Positions 35,152-44,388 of a DNA stretch of 64,000 bases are shown here, piece after piece. The DNA lies in NCBI GenBank assembly GCA_038277395.1, contig CM076197.1, positions 100,838,442-100,902,441 on the forward strand, written 5' to 3'. The notes beneath the pieces are model-generated. The model did not search any database and had not been told where the DNA came from. It saw only the letters and a program-made list of their open reading frames with translations. Position numbers and translations under genes: made by a program. The stretch comes from Dryocosmus kuriphilus. Its lineage: Eukaryota; Arthropoda; Insecta; Hymenoptera; Cynipidae. The first letter of the stretch is position 1; every line of letters begins with the position of its first letter.

Positions 35152-36036
35152 CACAGTGGTTAAAAATTGGAATTTACCCTTCATAATCGGCTACAGGTCG
35201 TATTTCTTGACCGATTTGGATGTTTTTTTTTTGAAATTCTCAGCATAAAATTCTTAAGAGAACTGTGGATTTAGATTTTTTAATTTTTTCCACAGAGCAA
35301 CAATATATAAACAAATATAGTGACAAAATGGGCAATTTCAAATTTCTGAATCTTTATCTCACGAAAAAATATATATAAAAACTCATTATCAGTCTGAATT
35401 ATTGCCCATGCATTCATAGAACAGAATTAAATCAATAAATATTTAACTTAATTATTATAAACAATTTTTATAAACAAATTTCTATGAGTGCTTTTTTTTC
35501 ATAGAAAAAAATTTTTTCTTTACGATAATTGCAAGTAGATTCCATAAGAGTCATATTTGGTAACAAAAAGTTAGCATTAGTTAATAATTATCATTTTTAT
35601 AAACAATTTTATAAACAAATTCTTCATAATTGAGATTTTCTCACAGTAAAAGTCATTTTTCTGGCCGAAAGTGATTCATAGTCCTCTTTAGAAACATTTA
35701 TATACTGTAAGTGTTATAAATAAACAATATAAATTGTTAATAACAATTAAATTAAACAATCCCCCCAATCGGTCGTTTTATGGTGGAAATAAATGGGATT
35801 TTCTTTAATTATATAATAATTAATTAGAGTGACATTTGTTGCGATGACTAACCAACAAAATTAAGCAATAAATAATTTACAAGATTGTTATAAACAATTT
35901 TATAACTAAAATTTTTCATTTTCTATGGTAAAAAGGACAGCTTTCCACTGAAATAATCGGCAATAAAGTGACAGTTGTTGCAAAATTCAATGTGGAGCAT
36001 TAGATAATAACTTGTGTAATTGTTATTAACAATTTT
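35152..36036 (+). repeat. Left long TIR of the Transib
   Basis: It is complementary to 38543-39432 throughout, ending at AATTGTTATTAACAATTTT. It holds about five spaced copies of an AT-rich dyad (TTRTTATAAACAATTTTTAT, TTAATAACAATT and similar) near 35450, 35595, 35740, 35885 and 36018. The spacing of about 140 bp gives the arm an iterated look. Confidence 0.92.
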
Positions 36037-36065
36037 CATAACAAATTGTCTATAACAATCTTGTT

Positions 36066-36180
36066 AATCCAGTATAATCTAATCTAATCAAATCAAATCT
36101 AAACTTATCTAATCTAATCTGATCTAATCTAATCTAATCTAATCTAATATAATCTATTCTATTCTAATCAAATCTAATGG
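36066..36180. repeat. AATCT pentanucleotide microsatellite
   Basis: About 110 bp of degenerate TAATC/AATCT units between the left TIR and the transposase promoter region. It is not the insect telomere repeat TTAGG or its complement. Confidence 0.85.
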
Positions 36181-36249
36181 TGGTTATGTAATTCACCGCT
36201 AGGTGGATGTCTCGCAGCGCAGCTGGAGCTCTCACAAGAGAAGCTAGGC

Positions 36250-36462
36250 TTTTACTTTATAAAAGTAAAAGGGGTTGCGGTCAAATTACCTTTATATGAT
36301 TTGCTTTCGGCATCATTTAAACGTATTTTGCGCAGGTTTGTACCATTGAGTATTACTCTCTTATTATTATTTTCTTTATTATTGTTTTATTATTTTGTTT
36401 TGTTCCTTTGTTTTCTGCTTTTGTTTTCTTTTTTTTTTTGTTGTTAGTAATCAGTTTTCATT
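36250..36462 (+). promoter_or_regulatory. Probable promoter and 5' leader of the Transib transposase
   Basis: A TATAAAA box at 36258-36264 lies in a small dyad (TTTTACTTTATAAAAGTAAA). About 200 bp downstream is the ATG. A possible leader intron runs from GCAG|GTTTGT (36336) to TTGTTAG (36447) after a T-rich tract, just before the start codon. This is inferred from sequence only. Confidence 0.45.
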
Positions 36463-38445
36463 ATGGATACTCTTAGAGTACGTAAGAAAGTCCTTTCTGA
36501 TATTCTTATTACTAATAAGGGTACTGACAACGTACAAAGTTTGTTAAATTTCATACAAACTGAGTACAGTCTTGATCCTGAGCGCTTAAAAATAGTAGCT
36601 AATAATTTGAAGCTATATTTCTTGCCAGTATTTCAGAAAAAATGGAAAGAATCTTTAAGCACAAAAAGTCACTTTGAAAAAAGGTTCGAAAAGTGGCTAA
36701 GCACTGATTTTTTAGTTTCATTTTCTGAGACAAAATCAAAAGGAGGAAGGAAGACTTCGAATATAAAGTTTGAGGATGCTTCTTCTGCGACAAAGAGGCG
36801 GAAATTAATGTCCATTGAAGAGTGTTTCACGGCTGTTGAAATACAGGATGCATTTCTGCGCAATTTACGAAAGAGTGGGAGAAAAAAAACTGCAAATGAA
36901 ATACTCGCTCTTTTAAAATCTGAAGAAACTGAACATTTCAACATTTCAGATAAATCTGAATGTGAACCATATGTCTCATACTCTTCAGAAGAAGCTTTGG
37001 CTTTAATGCAACAGGCCAGGCTATCAAAGTTTCAGTATGAAACAATCCATTCACAGGCTAAAACTAGAAAGGCTGACATTTATCCTATCTATCCGAAATT
37101 AATAGAAGTTAAAAAAGATTGCTATCCTGCAAATATTCAAATTTCGGAAGAAGGAGCCACGATTGAGATTCAGTCTCTTATTGATCACACAATTCAACGA
37201 CTTTTTAAAGATCCTAACTTATGTCTTCCAGCTTCAGAGAACAGATTGAAGATAACTTATTTGGACTTTGAAGTTAAGTACGGCATTGATGGACTTTCAA
37301 CTGAAGCAAAATACAATCAGAAGTTCAATAACAATAACTTGACTGATGACTCGTTATTTACAGCATCAATGGTGCCAATATTGTTAAAAGTAAAGGACAC
37401 AGAAGAAACAGTTTGGATGAATCCTCATAGTTCCTCGCCAAAACGATGCATACCTATAATGATTAAGTATGCAAAGGAAACAAAGGAATTGACTAAAGCA
37501 GAAATTAAAAATATTAAGACTCAAGTTCAAAATCTTAGACCCACAACAATTAGTACGACTAATGGCGTGTACACAGTTACAACGGAAATGAAGTTGACGA
37601 TGTTGGATGGAAAAGTTTGCACAGCTCTCACTGATACACCATCATCTTCTACTTGCTACATTTGCAGAGCGACACCATCTCAAATGAATGACTTAGCCCG
37701 TGTAAAGCAGAAGAAAGTAATCAGCTCCAATTTTGAGCTTGGTCTTTCGACTTTACATGCCTGGATACGATTCATGGAGTGTATACTCCACATTGCTTAT
37801 CGGCTAAGAGTCTGCAAATGGAGTGTATCCATGAAGGAGGATAAAGAAATGATGCAAGAAGATAAGAAAAGAATTTGCAACGACTTTCAAAGAAAAATGG
37901 GTTTGATAATTGATCAACCAAGTCAAGGATCTGGCAATTCTAATTGTGGTAATACGGCTCGCAGGTTTTTCTCAGACGTTAACAAAACCGCAGAAATAAC
38001 TGGAGTTAATAGAGAACTCATTAAGATGTTTAGAAACATATTGCAGATGCTGGCTAGTAGAAGGAAAATCCCCCCTCTCTTCTTTGAAGAGTATGCTTTT
38101 AGTGCAGCAAAACTGTATGTGAGCTTATATCCCTGGTACTATATGCCTTCTTCAGTTCACAAAATTCTTATACATGGGGGAAAGATTATGGAGAATTTTA
38201 TGCTGCCAATCGGCATGTATTCCGAAGAAGCTTCCGAAGCCAGGAACAAGGATATTAAATACATTCGACAATTTAATACTCGAAAAATGTCTCGATTGCA
38301 TACTATGGAAGACTTAATTCACAAACTTCTTGAGTCTTCATATCTTTTTATTGCATCCTTGAAGCCTGAATGGGAAAAAGTTGAAGTTGAACTTGACCAA
38401 GAACTAGATAAATTAATTGCAAAATTCGAATCCAGGAATTCATGA
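36463..38445 (+). CDS. Transib transposase, RAG1-related, intact 660 aa
   Basis: A DDE recombinase expected to bind the CACAGTG ends and make hairpin-forming double-strand breaks, like RAG1. It is one unbroken frame. Residues 1-120 are a charged N-terminal part. YGIDGLS (D276) and MLDGKV (D382) are the best candidates for the two catalytic aspartates; their spacing of 106 is close to RAG1's D600-D708. A zinc-type CYIC (398-401) follows, then a HAW motif at 432 and NTARRFF (497-503). SEEASEARNK (587-596) contains the likely catalytic Glu. In N-S-N-C-G-N-T the Cys495 replaces a residue I would expect to be Asp. Residue assignments are by recalled family pattern, not alignment. Confidence 0.9.
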   Translation: MDTLRVRKKVLSDILITNKGTDNVQSLLNFIQTEYSLDPERLKIVANNLKLYFLPVFQKKWKESLSTKSHFEKRFEKWLSTDFLVSFSETKSKGGRKTSNIKFEDASSATKRRKLMSIEECFTAVEIQDAFLRNLRKSGRKKTANEILALLKSEETEHFNISDKSECEPYVSYSSEEALALMQQARLSKFQYETIHSQAKTRKADIYPIYPKLIEVKKDCYPANIQISEEGATIEIQSLIDHTIQRLFKDPNLCLPASENRLKITYLDFEVKYGIDGLSTEAKYNQKFNNNNLTDDSLFTASMVPILLKVKDTEETVWMNPHSSSPKRCIPIMIKYAKETKELTKAEIKNIKTQVQNLRPTTISTTNGVYTVTTEMKLTMLDGKVCTALTDTPSSSTCYICRATPSQMNDLARVKQKKVISSNFELGLSTLHAWIRFMECILHIAYRLRVCKWSVSMKEDKEMMQEDKKRICNDFQRKMGLIIDQPSQGSGNSNCGNTARRFFSDVNKTAEITGVNRELIKMFRNILQMLASRRKIPPLFFEEYAFSAAKLYVSLYPWYYMPSSVHKILIHGGKIMENFMLPIGMYSEEASEARNKDIKYIRQFNTRKMSRLHTMEDLIHKLLESSYLFIASLKPEWEKVEVELDQELDKLIAKFESRNS

Positions 38446-38542
38446 ACTATTTTCTAAATTCTATGTTCTGAATTCTAATTTCGTTGACGATGGCAATTAA
38501 TTTATACTAAGTTTCTTATAGCAATACAATACGATTTTTGCA

Positions 38543-39432
38543 AAAATTGTTAATAACAATTACACAAGTTATTATCTAATGCTCCACATTGAATTTTGCA
38601 ACAACTGTCACTTTATTGCCGATTATTTCAGTGGAAAGCTGTCCTTTTTACCATAGAAAATGAAAAATTTTAGTTATAAAATTGTTTATAACAATCTTGT
38701 AAATTATTTATTGCTTAATTTTGTTGGTTAGTCATCGCAACAAATGTCACTCTAATTAATTATTATAATAATTAAAGAAAATCCCATTTATTTCCACCAT
38801 AAAACGACCGATTGGGGGGATTGTTTAATTTAATTGTTATTAACAATTTATATTGTTTATTTATAACACTTACAGTATATAAATGTTTCTAAAGAGGACT
38901 ATGAATCACTTTCGGCCAGAAAAAATGACTTTTACTGTGAGAAAATCTCAATTATGAAGAATTTGTTTATAAAAATTGTTTATAAAAATGTTAATTATTA
39001 ACTAATGCTAACTTTTTGTTACCAAATATGACTCTTATGGAATCTACTTGCAATTATCGTAAAGAAAAAATTTTTTTCTATGAAAAAAAAGCACTCATAG
39101 AAATTTGTTTATAAAAATTGTTTTATAATAATTAAGTTAAATATTTATTGATTTAATTCTGTTCTATGAATGCATGGGCAATAATTCAGGCTGATAATGA
39201 GTTTTTATATATATTTTTTCGTGAGATAAAAATTCAGAAATTTGAAATTGCCCATTTTGTCACTATATTTGTTTATATATTGTTGCTCTGTGGAAAAAAT
39301 TAAAAAATCGAAATCCACAGTTCTCTTAAGAATTTTATGCTGAGAATTTCAAAAAAAAAAACATCCAAATCGGTCAAGAAATACGACCTGTAGCCGATTA
39401 TGAAGGGTAAATTCCAATTTTTAACCACTGTG
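38543..39432 (-). repeat. Right long TIR of the Transib
   Basis: The complement of the left TIR, about 890 bp, with only scattered single-base and small-indel differences. It carries the same series of AT-rich dyads and ends in the CACTGTG terminus directly before the CAATG duplication. Confidence 0.92.
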
Positions 39433-40418
39433 CAATGGGATCCTCATTATCTCTAATAGTCTCAAACTTTGTTCTGGGAAATATTGAAAAAAGAGCCTTA
39501 TCTCAATTAACATTTAAACCCATTTTCTATAAACGGTATGTGGATGATATATTCACAATTATACCACATGATAAAAGCAATGAAGTTTTAAACATATTTA
39601 ACAGTATTGATGAATCCATACAATCACATTTGAACTTGAGAAGAATAATCGTTTAAACTTTTTAGATCTAAAAATTACAAGAAATAACGATGGAAAATTA
39701 ATTAAAATTTGGTTTTAAAAACCATCTTTTTCTGGAAGTTATCTAAATTATGAATCTCATCATCTATTTAATCAAAAGATCGGCTTGATCAAAGGTCTAA
39801 TAGATAGATGCATTAAATTGAGTGATGTAAAATTTAGACAAGAAAATTTAAAACAATTAAAAATCACTCTGCAGCTGAATAATTATCCACTTTCACTGAT
39901 AGAAAATGTTATAAAAGAACGAATTCATGAAATTTATAATTCTTCTAATATTGAAAGAAAAAGAAAAAAACATTTTAAAAACTTTTAAAAAACTAATCTA
40001 ATGGTTACTCTACCATATATACATACAAGGTCTGTCAGAAAGATTAAGATCTTTAAAGAAATTTGATATTAATGTTTATTTTAGTAATAATCACACTTTA
40101 GATAAATTTCTCCCAAATGAAACAGATTCTGATAATACAGAAAACTTGTCGGGTGTTATTTATCTTATTAAATGTAAATGTTGCAATAAGGTTTATATTG
40201 GTGAGACTGGCAGGTGATTAAAAAAAAAAAAAGAATTTATGAACACAAAAGGGATGTTGAAATTGGAAACTTAAATACAGGTCTATCATAACAGCTAAGG
40301 AGAAAAACACGTTTAAAAGAAGAATTCTAGAATCCATCTATATTAAAAAACATATTAAAATCTCAATAAATTTAAATTCTGAAATAAAAAATATTAAACA
40401 GTTTTATCAATGTATTCT

Positions 40419-41551
40419 CCCTCCCTGGGGATCACATGAGCTTGTAGTTGGTGGGAGGGCTTAGGGGTCTAATCGGACGAGCGACCTGGAGTAGGTGAAC
40501 CAGAGGGACTGTATCGCGAGATACGGCTGCTCTGGGGAACTTCGGGTCTCTAGTCTGCGGGACCCTGACCAAGAAGCGATCCTTCCAGGGGGTAATGGCA
40601 AAGCCTCCTGGAATATCGAGGGCGCGAGTTCTCATGCTCCCAAGCTAAGATGTGATCGCCGTGTCGAGAGCTGAATGGCACCAGGGTTACCAAATCCTTG
40701 AATGCTCCGGTTTGCCCCCTCAATTAAGACGGGCATGACGGAGTTTAAAGGAGGTGTCGAAACGGAGACTTAGGGATAACAGGTTGAATCCCTTAGTATT
40801 CAGACCCTCTCCCTGTAAGCGGGGCTCTGCAGGAAGCAGTCCTTTAAATCCCCAGCTTCTCACGTGGGGCCCAATATGGCGAACACAGAAAACACAAGTA
40901 ATAAAATAAGGGTCCCTCTCAGGGGACTTTATTTATTTATTTAGTTAACCCATCGCCAAAAGGGGACGGCTCCAAAGGGGTCAGCTCCCAAGTAGCGAAG
41001 GAAAGAATTACCGGGCAGCCAGGGCTCCTCACAAGGGGTCTTGGAACAGCGGACTTCATCTGGAGCAATTTCTCTTGCTCGTCATGCAGGTAAGAGGAGA
41101 AAGGGCTCTAAGGAGCGATCCTTCCAGGGGGTAATGGCAAAACCTCCTGGAATATCGAGGGCGCGAGTCCATATGCCTCACCCCTTAACCTATCGCCAAA
41201 TGGGGACGGCTCAAAGGGGACGGCTCCAAAGAGGACGGCTCCAAAGTGGCGAAGGAGAGAATCACCGGCCAGCCAGGACTCCTCACGAGGGGTCTTGGAA
41301 CAACGGACTTCATCTGGAGCAGCTCCTCATGCCCGTCATGCGGGTGGGAGGAGAAGGGGCTCCAGGAGCACGGGGTGGGACTTAGTTCCACAACGGAATG
41401 CGAGAGATGCGGTGTGGCACAATGGACTTATAGTCTGAGTGCCGGGGGAGGAGGTTGTTTTAGTGGGTAGGGGCCGTCAGGCCGAGTCCCGCACTTAGTC
41501 CGTCAAAAGGATTTCTCCTCCTCCGCCAAACAAAAAAACAAAAAAAAAATT
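40419..41551 (+). mobile_element. GC-rich poly(A)-tailed retroposon inserted in PLE A
   Basis: AATGTATTCT (40409-40418) before it and AATGCATTCT (41552-41561) after it form a 10-bp duplication with one mismatch. The insert ends in an A-rich tail and is far richer in GC than its surroundings. It contains two copies of GCGATCCTTCCAGGGGGTAA (near 40574 and 41119). A duplicated block of about 180 bp with CTTGGAACARCGGACTTCAT lies near 40955-41115 and 41195-41370, and GGGACGGCTC is reiterated. No reverse transcriptase is visible. It is a SINE, a non-LTR end fragment or another non-autonomous retroposon. Confidence 0.75.
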
Positions 41552-41840
41552 AATGCATTCTACACTAAAAAATTTTATTATAGATAAATTCCATTATAAT
41601 AATTATTTCTCAAGGTTTTGGTGAGCTTTTCACCAGAGGTTTATCACTAAATCTAGTTACTTATTATGCTCGTTATAAACTTGTACCTCTAAAAATACTG
41701 TGTCTCGTCTGTCTGTAAACACATCCTTGTCAAAATGTGATCAACATCTTATTGGAGTTCCTTCAAAATTTGGAATTTCAAATTATAACAAAGAATGCAC
41801 AAAAATGTTATGAATATGAAAGAAAAATTTAAACTAAAAG

Positions 41841-41895
41841 ACAATGAAGGCCTTGACAATGAAGGTCTTGACAATGAAGGTCTTGACAATGAAAG
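41841..41895. repeat. 15-bp minisatellite, about 3.7 units
   Basis: GACAATGAAGGTCTT repeated in tandem; in one frame it reads DNEGL. The first unit differs at one base. It lies within the 3' part of PLE A. Confidence 0.9.
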
Positions 41896-42284
41896 AAATC
41901 TTGGAATGCTTAAACTATTATATTGGCATTTATTGACTACTTCTTGGAAATTTTATCTAATAACATCGATCGAATTTTACGGTAATATTTTTATATTTTA
42001 TTTTAATCTAAAAAATTATTACCAAAATACTTTATGAATATTAGATATAATACTCGATTCTCTTATTATTTTATAAATTCTTGAGAAAGACCCGCAGTTG
42101 AGGTCGAAACGTCGAATATAATAAATAAAATTGATTTTCAATCGCTATCAATGTCTTTTTTTTATCAATTTTTTATGACCGTAAGACCAAATAAATACAA
42201 TTTACTCAAATTTCATACAAATTTCAAAAATTTTGAAAAGACATAAAAAATTTAATAGATTTCACAAAAATTTCAAATGTTTCG

Positions 42285-42915
42285 GCAATCACCCTTAAGG
42301 CCATGTAAAACGTGGGTCAAGTGACCAAGCCAGTCTTGAGATCGATATTTATTGACTCGCATTTAGAAATAAAACTTGAAATAATGCGGAAGAAATTTGG
42401 GAAAATATTAATAAATGTGTGTAATACATGTGTCGGTAAAGAAGCAACATCGCGGTTGGTAACTTGTTATTGATGTTTTGTAAGATTGCGAAAGTTCTCC
42501 ACATGCTCCGATAGGAGGCCGGGCTTTAGTTATAACCTTAAAAAAATTTTTGTTGTATTACAAGTGCAAGTATGATTTTTTGTACTTTTCGCGTACAAAG
42601 TTCTTGACCAATGTTTGTGTTTTTTCGTTCCAAGTTTCATGGATACTATCCTCAAGTGCTCCAGTTCCAAAATTGAAAACCGCCTACAGAGACCTGCAAT
42701 AAAGTTCCACACATGGTTGGTAATCGGTATTACCACCATATTTCGTTTGGATATGTTTTGGGACAAACGAAATTCAGAACTAGCTTGGTCACGTGACCCA
42801 CATTTTACATGGCCTTAAATACATACGAAATTTTCATCGTTAAGCATGTGATGGTAATAAACTTGATTACATTGGTTGGTGGTATCTCACATCCTAAAAT
42901 AAATAATAAAACCTT
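42285..42915 (+). repeat. Dispersed repeat with filled TTAA site
   Basis: The paralogue of 34690-34815. GCAATCACCCTTAA (42285-42298) and TTAAATACATACGAAATTTT (42815 onward) are the two halves of the same sequence, separated by the TTAA element. It ends with AATAAATAATAAAACCTT. Confidence 0.82.
42299..42814. mobile_element. TTAA-specific MITE, 516 bp
   Basis: The ends GGCCATGTAAAACGTGGGTC and GGCCATGTAAAATGTGGGTC match in inverted orientation, and the TIRs extend about 36 bp with four mismatches. TTAA flanks both sides (42295-42298 and 42815-42818). A homologous unoccupied TTAA at 34.70 kb shows the pre-insertion state. TTAA duplication is typical of piggyBac and Kolobok; the ends do not let me choose. 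No coding capacity is seen. Confidence 0.88.
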
Positions 42916-43439
42916 TTTTTTTTGACAAATGCAGCTGGAATGAAACCAGTCTCGAGTCCTATTTTACCTGATTCTGTCGGTATATTCACACCATTTAGTA
43001 ATTTCGAGAATTTTCGTTGAAGAGTCGAAAATGATTGTGGCTTTTGAATGTCGAGTTGCTCATTAGGGATAGAAAGAGACTAGTAGTTATGTAGATAGCG
43101 ACACTGGGTGATAAGGGTACAAAAGGAACGAGAGAAAACCCTCCAGGCAAGCATTACTATTGCATAGAGGGCACGAAGGGCGTTACTAAAGCAAACAGCC
43201 TCTCAAGGGTACAGGTAAATTCAATTTTCATTTTCGACACTCATTTAGAAAACGTTTCAACCGCTTTTCCAGCGGGAATTAATTTACTTTATTTCAAATT
43301 CAAATGCATATTAGTCACTTCACTACCCTACAACCCTTCTTACCTATATTTAATTAACTATTTTTTTACTTTCATAATTAATCAGAGCCGATGAGAGTGA
43401 ACAGTCAATAATGGTAAAAGAAATCTTTATTTGTTATTG
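42916..43439. other. No gene seen
   Basis: Mixed-composition sequence without a supportable frame or clear repeat; possibly single-copy host DNA. Confidence 0.4.
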
Positions 43440-44260
43440 AAAAAATCTGCCCGCTTCGCGGGCACATTCTCATCGCACGCTTCGCGCGAAGTATGAGCGC
43501 ACCTAGAGCGCGCGTCTGTTGGCATTCGCGCTTCGCGCTCGATAGATTATTCACCTTGCGCTACGCGCTCGGTGTTTATGGATCGTATAAGCTTTTAAAC
43601 TAAAATTACAAAAGAAATTATTTTACTTAAGGCTCTATCGCCCTTAAGGAATGCATTCTCATAAGGACACTCGCGCTTCGCGCTCGATAATTACATTTTT
43701 TTTAAACACATTGAGGATTGGTAAAGTTTTTTCGTGATTTTCCAGATTTTCACAATACAGGATTTCGATTCTTAAAAGTAAAACGATGAGTCTTATAAAT
43801 AAATTTTGTAGCTCTTTCCAAGATGAACAATTCTGCTTGTTAATATCTTCTCTTATCTTATATAGTTTTGCTGAAAAGTGGTTTTCTTTATATTTCATAA
43901 CATATTTCACGAATAACTCAAAAAATACGCGTCTGCTCAAAAAAATGATAGAGAGAAAATTTGTAGATATGTTTGAGGTGAACAACTTTGTTTATTATTA
44001 TTTTTCCATTTCTTGCATAGTTTGGCGGGAAACTTGAAATTTTTTATTTTTAGTAACGTTTTATCGATTAAAACAAAAACCGTGCATTTTATCAAAAAAT
44101 TGTTTTAAAAAATTTGTAGATCTTTTTGAATTGAACAACTTTGTTCTTAGCCATTTTTTTTTATCTTGAATATTTTGGCGGGAAACCACAGTTTTTTAAT
44201 TTTCATAGCGTTTTCTTGATTAAAACAAAAACCGTTCATTTTATCAAAAAACGGTTAACG
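43440..44260 (-). repeat. FB2-family fragment with GC-palindrome patch and 151-bp tandem pair
   Basis: The first 250 bp are the complement of 23590-23790 in FB2, including CGCGCTTCGCGCTCGAT repeated several times and the CTTAAGGAATGCATTCTCAT step. From 43955 two units of about 151 bp follow (AAAATTTGTAGATMTKTTTG, then GGCGGGAAAC and AAAACAAAAACCGT), also seen diverged at 18985-19150 and 23390-23440. Confidence 0.72.
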
Positions 44261-44388
44261 CTGGTTAACGAACTCGTCCTTTCTTTTTACCCCTTAAAGA
44301 AGTGTACCATAGCGCAATCCAATCCGATTAGTCCTTCGAAAGTGGTCGTGGGAACAGACTCCAACGACAACGATGACAGCGACAACGA

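Larger units (their letters stand above)
35152..39432 (+). mobile_element. Complete Transib transposon with RAG-signal-like ends and long TIRs
   Basis: A 4281-bp element. Both ends begin CACAGTGGTTAAAAATTGG. The first seven bases equal the consensus heptamer of vertebrate V(D)J recombination signals, a known property of the Transib/RAG lineage. An exact 5-bp duplication CAATG flanks it, and it splits a Penelope-like RT gene at a codon that can be read across. The TIRs are about 885 bp (35152-36036 and 38543-39432) with very few differences, whereas described Transib TIRs are usually tens of bases. The single transposase gene is uninterrupted. These facts suggest a young, possibly mobile copy. 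Confidence 0.95.
35037..40350 (+). pseudogene. PLE reverse transcriptase with GIY-YIG endonuclease, broken
   Basis: The protein copies RNA into DNA at a nick made by its own endonuclease. Visible parts are the RT fingers (LTRMSKNEILIAVKTIF; FNNKFYKQISGSPM), the active site YKRYVDDIFTII (39528-39563) and NRLNFLDLKITRN. A connector follows (LIKGLIDRCIKLSDVKF), and then a GIY-YIG domain with GVIYLIKCKCCNKVYIGETG near 40151-40213. A stop follows the ETGR motif and the frame changes several times (near 39650, 39715, 39990, 40217), so this is a relic. The Transib insertion also splits the gene. Confidence 0.87.
35037..42150 (+). mobile_element. Penelope-like element A, 5'-truncated and twice interrupted
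   Basis: PLE sequence is present at 35037-35151, 39433-40418 and 41552-42150. The coding frame ends at FYKQISGSPM on the left of the Transib and resumes at MGSSLSLIVSNF on its right, which is the conserved RT box split exactly at the Transib duplication. Near the 3' end, CCCGCAGTTGAGGTCGAAAC (from about 42090) is the conserved terminal block seen in many PLEs. The 5' part of the RT is missing. A 15-bp minisatellite (41841-41895) lies in the 3' part. Confidence 0.87.

Noticed and set aside
36066..36180. Possible telomeric repeat
   Set aside because: The units are AATCT/TAATC, not TTAGG or CCTAA, and the tract is short and internal to the Transib.
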